Shown here in pieces: positions 21,781 through 31,686 of a DNA stretch of 64,000 bases. The position numbers and the translations under genes were made by a program. The stretch's first letter is position 1; each line of letters opens with the position of its first letter. The notes below the pieces were generated by a model that saw only the letters and a program-made list of their open reading frames with translations, was not told the DNA's origin and did no database searches. Source of the DNA: Ichthyophis bannanicus (Eukaryota > Chordata > Amphibia > Gymnophiona > Ichthyophiidae); the NCBI GenBank assembly GCA_033557465.1, contig CM066035.1:900705309-900769308 (forward strand). Direction: 5' to 3'.

Positions 21781-24031
21781 TCAGAAACCCTGCAGGTGCT
21801 GGGTTTGCTGAGCCTGGTGAGAGGTTGGATTCTTTAGACCAGGACGATGCTTTCCCTGCTGGGGAACATCTGTATGATGGGCAAGTGATGAATAAAACCT
21901 TCTTCTCCTGTGGGAAGAAAGTTTGGTAGGACAGTTCCTACGTACTGGGACAGAAGAAGGGGTAGAACAACCCCTAGGAACAGGTAAATCAGTGGACAAC
22001 TGAGTAACCTGACGTAAAGACTCCTTGTTGAAAAGATTTTCTCCAGTGCAAGGAGTATGTCCCAGCCTTTGTTGTGCCCATTTGTCCAAGTCTGAAGCTT
22101 GGAGCCAGGCTCTACGTCGTGCCCCTATAGCTATAGCAGACATCCTGCTAACAGACTCAAAAGAGTCTAGGGAAGCACGAGAAAGAAACCAAGAGATATT
22201 CTGGATATGCTTAAGCAGTGAGGAATAGTCTGTACTCCTGGAATCTGAAAGAAAAGGCAACAAAAGATGTAATTGCTTTGTGACCTCCTCAAGAGAAAGA
22301 CTCATAAAATATATATGAGAGAATTCTTGCAGAAAGCATAGATGTCTGGAAGGTTTGACGTCCAAAGGCATCTAGTGTTTTAGACTCATGACCTGGCGGA
22401 TAGGAAGAGTGCTTTTTCTTACTCTTTACCCGCCTCATTGCTGATTCCACTACTAGGGAATGATGAGGAAGTTGAGTCTTTTGAAACCCTGGAGAGGGGG
22501 GCACCTGATATAACAGATCAGTTGCCCTGGGAGGTGGGAGTATCCGGAGAGGTGTTTCCCACATTCCTAGAAGGAGATCCTGCAAGGAATGATGCAAAGG
22601 AAGCATTATGTTCCCCTTTGCTTTGGTAGAAAGAGAGCCTTGTGCAGGATCATGTCCTGGGATAGGAATGGCAAGAGATCTTGCTATATCCCAGAGGAAA
22701 CTCTGAAAAGAGGGATCCCTAACAGGAATCTCTCTTGGACAGGTTAGATTTACAGAACTAGCCTGTGCATCCACAGAGGTATCCAAAAATATAGGAATAG
22801 AAGATCCTGCACAGTGCAGTGTGGAATGCTTAAGAGATGGTTGCTGGTACTGGGTATCATGAGCAGCAACCGTCCTTACCACATTGTCCATGCCAGGTAT
22901 CGGCTCCAAGCTTGGTATAGAATGGAGCGATCCTGTTGAAAAAAGCATGGTAGGAGTTGGCCACGATGCTACTGTGGATACCGGTACCGATGTCAAGACC
23001 GGTACCGATGTCGGAGTCGAGCCCAACAAAGACATCGGAGTAGTCATCTGTGACAGTTCAATTTGTACCGAGGTGACCGAACCCATCTGGCCAGTATCCT
23101 CGGTACCGAAGCACCAGTATCGATCGATGTCAGTACCAAAAGCTATTGGTACCAAGTCTTCTAGACTAGAGATCAATTCCAAACTCGGCATCGAGGGCAG
23201 AGAGCCTGATAAGCGAAGCATGGAAGGCACCGACCGCAAAGGTAATGAGGTCGTCGGTACCGATTTCGGTACCGTGTCTGACACCGGTGAAGGAAGGTCA
23301 ACCAGTGGCAACTCAATCGGCGTGAAAGGAACCGAGAGTTGTGGATCGGAATTATCGGAACTGAGCCTTCGGTACCGCCGAGAGCCGGTACCAAGGCGAG
23401 TCGGTACCCAGTCCTCCAGACTGGAGATCGATTCCAGACTCGGCATCGAAGGAAGCGAGTCTATCGATGCACGTCTGGAGGGTACCGACGTCAGTGGTAG
23501 TATCGGTGCTGGTACCGGTCCTGAAGGTACCGAGGACGCCAGATGACCATCCCTGGTGAGGAGTGTTTCATCTAACACCAGTGCCGATGTCGGGGTATCG
23601 GTACCGCTCGAAGCGGATGCCACCACCGGACACGGCTGAGGTATGTTCTGTGGGGGGTGAACCCCAGGAAGAACCTGAAACCCCTTATTTGCTTTGGAGA
23701 CCGAAGACTCCCGCCGGGGTTTTGAAGCCAGTGGGCCCTCGAGGGCAAGACCGGAGCCGTCTTCATGCTGCGCATGAAACCTACCACTCGAGGACTGGCT
23801 AGTCTTAACAGACTGTTTGTGGGTTACCTGATCTTGTGTGGAAGAAGAAGGGGACGGTGCCCCGAAGATGGAAGGCAACCGTGTATCGAGGGAATCTCGA
23901 TGTTGAAAACATCTTCTCACCAAACTGTTGTCAGGACCCAAGCAGGTTAGACACCGACTTTGAGGGTCTAAAAACAAAGTTGTACCGCCACAGGATGAAC
24001 ATTTCTTAGAGAAAGTGCCTGGCGGTTCCAT
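21781..24031 (-). pseudogene. DIRS gag, copy A (one frameshift)
   Basis: The start is the ATG at 24,031 (MEPPGTFSKKC). The N-terminal ribbon is CSSC then CLTC with LGPD. A long Ser/Val/Pro region (about 23,600-22,900) follows. The conserved block VPPSPGFQKTQLPHHSLVVE (about 22,500), the segment ILSYIF and the capsid-like C-terminus SFESVSRMSAIAIGARRR come after it. A frameshift lies at about 22,310-22,340, where two frames overlap for some 80 bases. Total coding length is about 750 codons, longer than the 626 of copy C, mainly through the repetitive middle. Confidence 0.8.
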
Positions 24032-24416
24032 GAAGGAAAAAGAAGAGGCCTAAAAGGCCTAAGACCGTGGGATACTTATGAGGAAAAAATATATCCCGTG
24101 GAAAAGGAAAAATATTTCAAGAAAAGAAAAGAAAAACACCGGCGGTACCGGTGGCGTCGGGAAGACAGCCGCGACCTCAAGAAAACTAAAAAATAAAAAC
24201 AAGAATTTTCTGCGGTGACAGGAGGACGTCCTGCCGGCTCCGCGGAAAAACGAAAACTGAGGAGAGGCAGTTGGGAAAGGCGGGAAGGCAGCGCGCAGGC
24301 GTGCTGGGATGCTTCCAAAAGCTCTTGATTGGACGCTGGGAAGCGTTCCCGCGCAGACTCCATCAGTACCAACGTACCCATATGTGAAGACTCATTCCTG
24401 CTTGTTCCTGGAGATA

Positions 24417-24789
24417 CTCAAATATTACAGCAACCATTTATATTAAAGCCAGTTTAAGGGGGAGGGGCATGCAGAAAAAGGGGGGGTCTAGGGTTATTAT
24501 TTACAGTGAAATGAGTGAGCTATATACAGTGTTGCACATCAGTTAGTTTGAGGTAATTCCAGCTATATACAGTGTAGCACATCAGTTTGTCTGGGATAAT
24601 TACAGGGCGTCAAATCAGAGTTTGTGGGAGGGCTATCTGATATGAGGGGGTGGAGGTGTCTAGGGTTATTATTTACAGTGAAGTGAGTATGCTATATACA
24701 GTGTTGCATATCAGTTTATGTGAGGTGAGTACAGGGCATCAAATCGGAGTTTGTGGGAGGGCTATCTGGTATGAGGGGGTGGCAGGGAG
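24417..24789. repeat. imperfect tandem duplication
   Basis: A unit of about 170 bases occurs at 24,487-24,656 and again at 24,658-24,784, sharing GTCTAGGGTTATTATTTACAG, GCTATATACAGTGTTGCA and GTTTGTGGGAGGGCTATCTG. The short word GCTATATACAGTGT also recurs inside the first unit (24,562). The duplication adjoins the 3' end of an L2 copy and could be part of its 3' UTR. Confidence 0.7.
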
Positions 24790-26410
24790 GGAAGTGTGTT
24801 AGGAGATGGCTCCATAGTGTTCAGCGAAAAGATAAGTTTTTAGCTTTTTCCTGAAGTCTTTAGCATCGGTGGTGGCCCTGAGGTCATAAGAAAGGGAGTT
24901 CCATAGGATGGGCTAATGATGGCGCTCTACATGATGTGGAGTTTGTGGTTTTAGGGTAGGTGCTGGGGGTCTGGATGGTGTCCATTGTGTTTCTTCATTT
25001 GGGTCTTGTGGTTGTTTTCATGTTGATTAGGCCTTTAAGAGTGTCAGGGGAAAGGTTGTGCTGGATTTTGTAGATGCTGAAAGCAGTCTTGAATTTAATT
25101 CTAGAAGCAAATGGGAGCCAGTGCAATTGTTTCAGGTCTGGAATGATGTGTTGGTGTTTTGAGGATTCTGTAATAATTCGGGCAGTTGTGTTTTGTACCA
25201 TCTGTAGGGGGTCAGATTATCGAATTAGGTAGGCCGAAGAGCAGTATGTTGTAGTAATACAGTATGGGTGTTACTATTGCCTGGCAGATTGCTCTGAAGT
25301 GGTTTTGATTGAGGGGGGGCTTGATTCTTCTTATGATGGCCATCTTGTGATATGCGCTCCTGGCAGCCTTGTTGATACGGGAGTGAAAGTTTAAGTTCCA
25401 ATCCAGGGTTACTCCCAGGTATTTTATTTTTTCCTCGATTGGTATGGTTGCATTCGGGAGGTTGATGTGTTGGTGGGGGGGAGAGAAGGAACTGCTGCGC
25501 GAGGTGAACAGGGCTTCAGTCTTTTTTAAATTAATTTTGAGGTTGTTGCTGGAGAGCCATTGGGATATCTGTTGGAGGCAGGTGGTTGTCGTCATGTAGT
25601 CTGGCTTCTCTAGGTTGATCTGGGTGTAGATCATGTCGTCATCTGCATATAATGTGATGCTGCCTGATGACATCACAGATGGGTTGCCATCTTCAACTGA
25701 GATAGGAACTGAACCATTTGAGAGTGGTGTTGCATAGTCCAATAGCTTCAAGTCTTTTGAGGAGGATAGAGTGGGATATAGTGTCAAATGCTGCTGTTAT
25801 ATCCACGAAGATAAGGAGGAAGCCCGTTTTATTATTATTGATTCCTCTGATGAAATTGTCGAGGAGCATTATGAGCAGAGTTTCAACACTGTGGAGAGGT
25901 CAAAAACCAAACTGGTAGGGGTCCAAGGGAGATAGGGTGTCAATATGGTCTTGAACTTGTAGGTATACAATCTTTTCAAGAATCTTGGTTAGGAATGGAA
26001 GGCTAGATATTGGGCGATATGTTGATGGGTCGGTGGGGGAGGGGATTGGGAGCTTGAAAACAGGGTGTATAGTGGCAAGCTTAAGGGGGGGCATGTAGCC
26101 CTGGGTTAGTGAAGAGTGAACAATCTTGTGTATGAAGTCAGCAAGCTCTTCTTTTGTGGATTTTATCCATGGGATCAGGCAGGGGTCTGTGGGTGCAGTG
26201 CTGGTGTCGAGGGCAATTATGGTGTGAGTGATTTTTTCTTTGGAAGGTAGTGGAATTTGTCCCATGGGTGGGCAGGAATTGCGGGCGTAGGTGCTGGGGT
26301 CATGTCTTGTATATTTTCTGTCTGTGGGCGAGTATGTTTCGTGATTAGATGTGCTAAGGTAGTAGCATGCCTTTTCTACTGCGGGCCCCCTTAGTTGAAA
26401 CTCCATTTCC
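24790..26410 (-). pseudogene. L2-like LINE reverse transcriptase relic
   Basis: Read from 26,406 leftward, the frame gives a pre-RT segment (ALDTSTAPTDPCLIPWIKS), then PSTYRPISSLPFLTKILEKI. A frameshift follows, then the palm (LYADDDMIYTQI, YADD intact at about 25,640-25,655) and KYLGVTLDWNLNFHSRI. The thumb ends (TARIITESSKHQHIIPDLKQLHWLPF) near 24,995. The tail DLRATTDAKDFRKKLKTYLF lies at about 24,830-24,890. The endonuclease is missing, so the copy is 5'-truncated at about 26,410. Part of the palm between 25,900 and 25,790 is damaged. Confidence 0.82.
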
Positions 26411-26907
26411 TTGAATATTTGGCAACAGAATGATTATTTGCTATTTTGCAAGTTGTTAAAGCATATTTGTTCTTTGATTAAAATCACTGATCTTTATCTG
26501 GGGCGGGTTGGAGTAGGGTTCTGCATAATCAATATGCTGTGATTTTATATTATGTATGTATGTAACTCGTTTAGTAATGCTATGATGAGCGAGACAAAAT
26601 AATAAATGAAATGAAGTAAGTTGGAGATAAGTGTCTGCAGCATGGTTCACTGACTATTTGCCTGTGTATGCAGTTTTGTGAGTCCTTGATGCCCCTTTCA
26701 TTCAATAAACAGGCAATTCTTTCATAAAGGCTAATAGGATTTAATATTTATTTTTCAAGCAGAAATCCAGAATCTCAAGGATCAAATAGATATCCATATT
26801 TTTGTTGGACACTGTTGCTGCATACCAAATTTCACACTAGGACAGTCTGATGCAAGCTTGAAGTGAATAAGACCAGAAAGATTTCCTTGCAGTAAGCTTA
26901 AGGAGAC
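26411..26907. other. unassigned spacer
   Basis: No gene or repeat assignment. Contains the word AATAATAAATGAAATGAAG at about 26,600, possibly the A-rich end of an old insertion. Confidence 0.4.
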
Positions 26908-27065
26908 ATTAGACCTTACCTGCTAATTGTCTTTCCTTGAGTTCTCTCCGGGCCAGTCCAGAACATTAGGGTAGTCAACCTCCTTAAGCAGCTGAGGACT
27001 GAAAACTGAAAATAAAGTTGCTAGCCTATCCAGCTCCCCCGGGTGTCAGAGAGTCAGTCTTACGG
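26908..27065. repeat. left inverted terminal repeat of D2
   Basis: Matches the reverse complement of 31,540-31,686 over the CAGCTGAGGACTGAAAACTG and TGTCAGAGAGTCAGTC blocks. Confidence 0.8.
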
Positions 27066-27360
27066 TATCAAAGCAGCAGAATTTCAACTAGAAACGTTTA
27101 AAACAAAAACAAAGAAACAATTTAAACGATTCTAACTTCCGGTCAACATTCTCCTTCGCACGAGAAGCAATCTCTCAAAGGCTACTCTTTTTTTCTTCTC
27201 TTTCTCCTCTCATTTTATGTTTTTTTTTTTTTTTTAAGAATTCACGCCAACTACTCCCTTCGCTGTCCCCAGCTTCGGCTACCAGCGGGGTAAGCTATCG
27301 GACCCCTGAACTACCAGCCGAGGCCGCTCTCTTCTCCTTCCCTCGCAGACACAATGGGGT

Positions 27361-27470
27361 GGGTCCTGGACTGGCCCGGAGAGAACTCAAGGAAAGACAA
27401 TTAGCAGGTAAGGTCTAATTTCTCCTTCCTATTCATCTCTCCAGGCCAATCCAGGACATTAGGGCAGTAC
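27361..27470. promoter_or_regulatory. internal complementary region of D2
   Basis: The first part (CTGGCCCGGAGAGAACTC to GGTAAGGTCTAAT) complements the left end, and the second (TCCTATTCATCTCTCCAGG to GGACATTAGGG) complements the right end. The junction reads CAGGTAAGG, a pyrimidine tract, then CTCCAGG. Confidence 0.82.
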
Positions 27471-27483
27471 CAAAGCAGCACCT

Positions 27484-27622
27484 AAATCCGGGAGGGACCT
27501 GCGAGCCCCGCCACAATGGCCGAGGCCCCCACTCTAGCATCCTCCCTTGCCTGAATATCTAACCGATAGTGCCGTGTAAACGTATGAAGCGAAGACCACG
27601 TCGCCGCTCGACCGATATCTAC
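27484..27622 (-). pseudogene. C-terminal stub of the D2 tyrosine recombinase
   Basis: Read on the minus strand from 27,622, one frame gives VDIGRAATWSSLHTFTRHYR and then LDIQAREDARVGASAIV, ending at a TAG at 27,486-27,484. This matches the recombinase C-terminus of copy C (ICRATTWASVHTFTAHYC) and includes the catalytic tyrosine (HYR). Everything upstream in the recombinase (core-binding part, Arg I, HxxR) is missing; the frame runs straight into the minisatellite. The stub ends just before the internal complementary region, which is the normal place for a DIRS pol end. Confidence 0.8.
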
Positions 27623-27635
27623 TGGCAGTGTCCGG

Positions 27636-28035
27636 GTGGCGAGCCCCGATTGGGCTGGAGGCGTCCGGGTGGAGAGCCTCGATTGGGCTGGAGGCGTCAG
27701 GACAAGGCTGGCTCAATCCCTCCTGGGAGAGCACACGTCTGGGAAAGGGCTGATCTCAGCTGCTGTCCTGCTTTTAAATTAGATGGAGAGCCACGATTGG
27801 GCAGGCGAGAGGCTGGAGGCATCCGGGTGGCAAGCCCCGATTGGGCTGAAGGTGTTCGGGTGGCGAGCCCAGATTGGGCTGGAGGCATCCGGGTGGCGAG
27901 CTCCGATTGCGCTGGAGGCGTCCGGGTGGCGAGCCCCGATTGGGCTGGAGGCGTCCGGGTGGCGAGCCCCGATTGGGCTAGAGGCGTCAGGACAAGGCTG
28001 GCTCAATCCCTCCTGGGAGAACACACGTCCAGGAA
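27636..28035 (-). repeat. 33-bp minisatellite in the recombinase position
   Basis: The unit is GGCGAGCCCCGATTGGGC followed by TGGAGGCGTCCGGGT (33 bases, PDASSPIGARH on the minus strand). Two units lie at 27,636-27,690 and about six at 27,815-27,985. Each block is followed by the same 50-base segment (GTCAGGACAAGGCTGGCTCA onward, at 27,689 and 27,987), so a higher-order duplication is present. Because 33 is divisible by 3, the array stays open in all frames, which explains the overlapping long frames on both strands here. Confidence 0.88.
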
Positions 28036-29739
28036 AGAGATGGCTTTCTGCCCAATGGAACAATAGCTGACTTTCCTCTAGCAGCACAGCACTCCCGGTG
28101 CCGCCTTGCCTGTTGATGTAAGACACCGTTACTAGATTGTCGGAGAACACCCGAACTGTTCTCCCTTCGAGAAGACAGACAAACTATCAACGCTAAACGC
28201 ACCGCTCTCAGCTCCAACCGATTGATCGACCAAACACTTTCTTCCGTCGTCCAGGTCCCTTGCGCTATCTGCGACAGACAATGAGCCCCCCACCCAGAGA
28301 GGCTGGCATCGGTGGTGAGTAACATCCATTCCGGCGGGTCCAGCGGAACGCCTGCTTGAAGATGCACTGGGACCAACCACCACTGTAGAGCCACCCACAC
28401 ATCTTCCGGATATAGCAACTTCCGAGAGATGGGATGCTCCTGCGGTGACTATCGGGACAGCAACGAATGCTGAAGTGGCCGCATATGTGCCCTGGCCCAC
28501 GGAACCAGATCTAAGGCCGCCGCCATTGACTCCAACAACTGTAAGTACCTCCAGGCCGTCGGAGCCCTTATGTACAGGAACGCTGACACTTTTGTCAAAA
28601 TCTTGTTCACTCTTTCCTCCGGAAGGAAGATGGAACCGACTTCCGTGTCGAAGAAGGCCCCGAGATACGTCAACTGCCTCACCGGTTCCAAATGACTCTG
28701 CTCGGTTGATGACCCAACCTAGCTGTTCGAGGAACTCCACAACCCGAGCGGTTGCCGTGACTGAATCCGCTACAGATATCGCTCGGATTAACCAGTCGTC
28801 CAGGTAGGGATGAACCTGAATCCCTTCCTTCCGGAGCACCGCTGCTGCCACCACCATCACCTTGGTAAAGGTTCGTGGTGCTGTAGCCAGTCCAAACGGC
28901 AATGCTCGGAACTGAAAATGACCCATGGGCACTGCAAAGCACAGAAACGTTTGATGCTCTCTCCTGATTGGCATGTGCAAATACGCCTCCGTTAAATCTA
29001 TAGACGAAAGCACTTCCCCCTGCTTTACCGACCGGATAACCGACCTTAAGGCCTCCATTTGAAAATGGGGTACCTTCAAGCACCGGTTTACGTGTTTGAG
29101 ATCCAGAATTGGCCAAAAAGAACCTTCCTTCTCTGGGACCACAAAATAAATCGAGTATCGACCTAAGCCGTACTGGTCTGCAGGTACTGGCAGTACTGCC
29201 TGAAGGCGCAACAAACGCAACAGCGTGTCGTTGACCGCATCCCTCTTTGCCTGCGGACCGCACGGAGAAGCCACAAAAGTGTCCGCCAGTGGGTGAGCGA
29301 ATTCTAGCGCATATCCGTTCCTGATAATTTCCAAAACCCACTGGTCCGTAGTTATGTTGGCCCAGGCGGAGAGAAATCCCTGCAACCGGCCTCCTACAGG
29401 AATCTCCGTCTGGACCAGCCTCACTTCATTGCGGTTTCTTAACGGAGTTCTGCTGGGCGTGAAAATAGCCCCTACTGAACCCCCTGGCTCCTCGAAAGGA
29501 CTGACCCCTGGCCACAAAACAGCCACGCTGATAAGGAGTAAAACGAGAACCACGGAACCTGCGAAAGTCCCGTCACTGACCTCTCTGCATGGAGCCCATT
29601 TTAGCCGCTCTTGGCCGGTCCTCGGGAAGGCGACCCCCTTTCGAGTCTCCCAAATCTTTAACAATCTTATCCAAGGCTTCCCCAAAAAGCAGCTTGCCCT
29701 TATATGGGAGCTTACCGAGGTGGGCTTTTGAAGATGCAT
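28036..29739 (-). pseudogene. D2 pol: reverse transcriptase and RNase H
   Basis: The RT is readable from 29,739 (MHLQKP; an earlier in-frame part may be translated). Motifs in order: YSIYFVVPEKEG, WPILDLKHVNRCL, SSIDLTEAYLHMPI, FRALPFGLATAPRTFTKVMV and the catalytic HPYLDDWLI at about 28,806-28,800. A frameshift near 28,690 leads to YLGAFFDTEVGSIFLP, then the RNase H (LLTTDASLSGWGAH, INRLELRAVRLAL). A second frameshift near 28,150 leads to FSDNLVTVSYINRQGGTGS. The last RNase H block and the recombinase are lost at the minisatellite. DIRS RT-RNase H makes the element DNA; this copy cannot integrate by itself. Confidence 0.88.
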
Positions 29740-30884
29740 CCGCCGCCCAATTCCGTAACCAAAGAAACCGCTTAGCGGCAATCACCGAAGCCATCAACTT
29801 CGCTGAAATCCGTACTAAATCATAGAAGGCATCTGCTAGATACGCCGCCGCCGACTCCAGCTTTGCACAGTCCGCTGATGAATCCTCCTCTTTACCAGAA
29901 CCCTGATCCCCTTGAAGCCATCGGAGAGAGGCCCGGGACACATATGCTCCACAAACCGAAGCCTGGAGAGCCAGAGCACTGGAATCAAAAGCTTGCTTCA
30001 GAAGCGCTTCTAATCTATGATCCTGGAGGTCTTTAAGGGCTGTACCCCATTCGACCGGAATTGTGGTCTTCTTAGTGACCGCTGAAACTATTGCACCCAC
30101 CTTAGGCATGCGCAACAAATCTTTCTCCTCCTGGGGCATGGGGGTACAGATGCGCAATAGCGCAACCCCCTCTTAAGGATGCTTCAGGGCACTCCCATTC
30201 AGATTCTATCAACTGCTTAATAACCCTATGAATTGGGAAACATCTCTATTCCGATTTAAAGCCCTGCAACAATGGATCCTCAAGTGGCTCCTGCTGCACC
30301 GCCGGAAGCACTATATTCAGTGCAAGAGATTGCACAATCAAAGCTCCTAGCTCTTCCTTTCTAAAAACTCTCAAAACATTTGGATCCTCTCCTGGTGCTA
30401 ACTCACCTTCCTCCAAATCTGCTGGCCAGCTATCTAAACCCGCCTCAGACAGAATCTCTCCTTCTGCCAACTGTGAAACGGAACCAGGAGCTATCACTCC
30501 TTCTAAACCTGTTTCTACACCCTTTGCCACAGAAGAGACCCCTTCCCCGGGGTTTATCCCTGTGGAATCCTCTTTCTGTGACTCTGATCGGCTGTCAACT
30601 GCAGGACTGCAGGTCGACTGAGAAGTCTTTAACAAATAAGCATTACGAAGAGCTAAAATAAATTCCGGGAAAAAGAAAGAGCCCAAAGACCCCTGCAGTG
30701 TAGGTAATGGTTGCTGCACTGGCCCCTCCACAGGAGATGCCTTGTGCGATTTGGATTTCCTTTTGCCTGCTTTTCCCTGCAGCGCGGGAGAAACAGCCGG
30801 CTCCACTAAAATGGCTGCCATTCCCGCTCTTTCTGAAGAGTTCTGTGGCTTTCCGAGAACGTCCTCAGAGACTTTGCCCTCCAT
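29573..30884 (-). pseudogene. D2 gag (frameshifted)
   Basis: The likely start is the ATG at 30,884 (MEGKVSEDVLGKPQNSS). The N-terminal part is acidic and low in motifs; a frameshift lies between 30,245 and 30,157. The C-terminal part (from 30,157) is well preserved: KVGAIVSAVTKKTTIPVEWG, QAFDSSALALQASVCGAYVS, YDLVRISAKLMASVIAAKRF, then LFGEALDKIVKDLGDSK, ending at 29,573. It overlaps the start of pol by up to 200 bases in another frame. The sequence is unrelated at sight to gag of A, B and C, and lacks their N-terminal CxxC ribbon. Confidence 0.75.
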
Positions 30885-31519
30885 AATCTCTGTCCCTCTA
30901 CAAGAAAAGAAAGGCAAAGAAAAGAACCGAAAGCGACTCCCAACTGAGCGATCGCAACCAACGGGCACAGAGAGAGCATGGCCCCGCGTGCCGAGACCCC
31001 CGCTGACAGAAAGGCAATCGCCGAAAAACACACCCGCGGTGACAAACTAGACCGGAGAACTTAATAAACTACCCCGAGCTCCCAGCATTACCTGCAGGCC
31101 CAGACAGAGAGTGAAGGTACGGCAATTTAGTACGCCGCTGCTAGCGGACCGCCGGAGGGTGAGGTGAAGCAATCCGCTTTGCTGCTGCTAGCGGTTAGCC
31201 GGCACTTGCAGAATTGGAGGCAGGGAGGACGACTCTGGGGCTCCCAGGTCCTTTCCCAATACCTCTGCACAACGGAATCTCCCAAAAGAGGCAGGCTCTG
31301 TCTCTAACGCCAGTCGGCTTAGCCGGCAGGGGTGAACCAGTGCCCTTTTTTTTTTTTTTAAATGGAGAGAAAAAAAAAAAGAACTTCCTTTTCTGATCTG
31401 CCCTGCTAGGACAAACCAGGTTGATTCTTTCTTACTTCCCTTATTACTCTTTTTTTTCCCCCCCAATTATTAATCTTGCTATAAGTCTAAATCCTATTCG
31501 CCTCTTCGGGGAGCCTGTC

Positions 31520-31686
31520 AGCCACACGTCCTGTCCAGCTGCTGAGGACTGAAAGACTGACTCTCTGACACCAGGGGGAGCTGAATAGGCTGTCAGCAAC
31601 TTTTTTTTCAGTTTTCAGTCCTCAGCTGCTGAAGGAGGCTGACTATCCTAATGTCCTGGACTGGCCCAGAGAGACGAATAGGAAAT
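31520..31686. repeat. right inverted terminal repeat of D2
   Basis: Besides pairing with the left end, it holds a small inner inverted repeat: GCTGCTGAGGACTGAAAG (31,538) against TTTCAGTCCTCAGCTGC (31,613). The solo ends at 5.4 and 9.7 kb share this plan. Confidence 0.8.

Larger units (their letters stand above)
12885..24416 (-). mobile_element. DIRS element A: gag-only copy, host of nested insertions
   Basis: The left end starts GCAGAGTTACTTACCTG at 12,885 and the right end closes CTTGTTCCTGGAGATA at 24,416. The two ends carry inverted repeats of about 130 bases (12,940-13,075 and 24,240-24,385). An internal complementary region at 13,152-13,248 joins the complement of both ends, which is diagnostic for DIRS. 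Gag lies at the right on the minus strand (24,031-21,781). No RT, RNase H or recombinase frame exists. About 2 kb of non-coding DNA occupies the pol position and is homologous to that in copy B. The element is interrupted by a SINE/L2 pair (14,391-15,984) and by copy B (16,930-21,595). Without these it is about 5.3 kb. Confidence 0.85.
26908..31686 (-). mobile_element. DIRS-like element D2 (second family)
   Basis: The left end ATTAGACCTTACCTGC at 26,908 and the right end GACGAATAGGAAAT at 31,686 carry inverted repeats (26,935-27,065 and 31,540-31,680, sharing GTCAGCCTCCTT-type, CAGCTGAGGACTGAAAACTG and GTGTCAGAGAGTCAGTCTT words). The internal complementary region at 27,361-27,470 joins the complements of both ends. 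The order on the minus strand is gag, RT, RNase H, then a minisatellite, then the last 46 codons of the recombinase. It belongs to a different family from A, B and C, since ends, gag and RT all differ. Length is 4.78 kb. Confidence 0.88.

Noticed and set aside
20191..23950. Plus-strand frames opposite the DIRS gags (up to 220 codons)
   Set aside because: Antisense to gag and kept open by the GGTACC repeats; no domain.
27636..28035. A CRISPR-like array
   Set aside because: Repeats are directly adjacent without unique spacers, and the host is a eukaryote.
27569..28070. Long open frames on the plus strand coding repeats such as VASPDWAG
   Set aside because: They are antisense readings of a 33-bp minisatellite; a unit divisible by three keeps every frame open.
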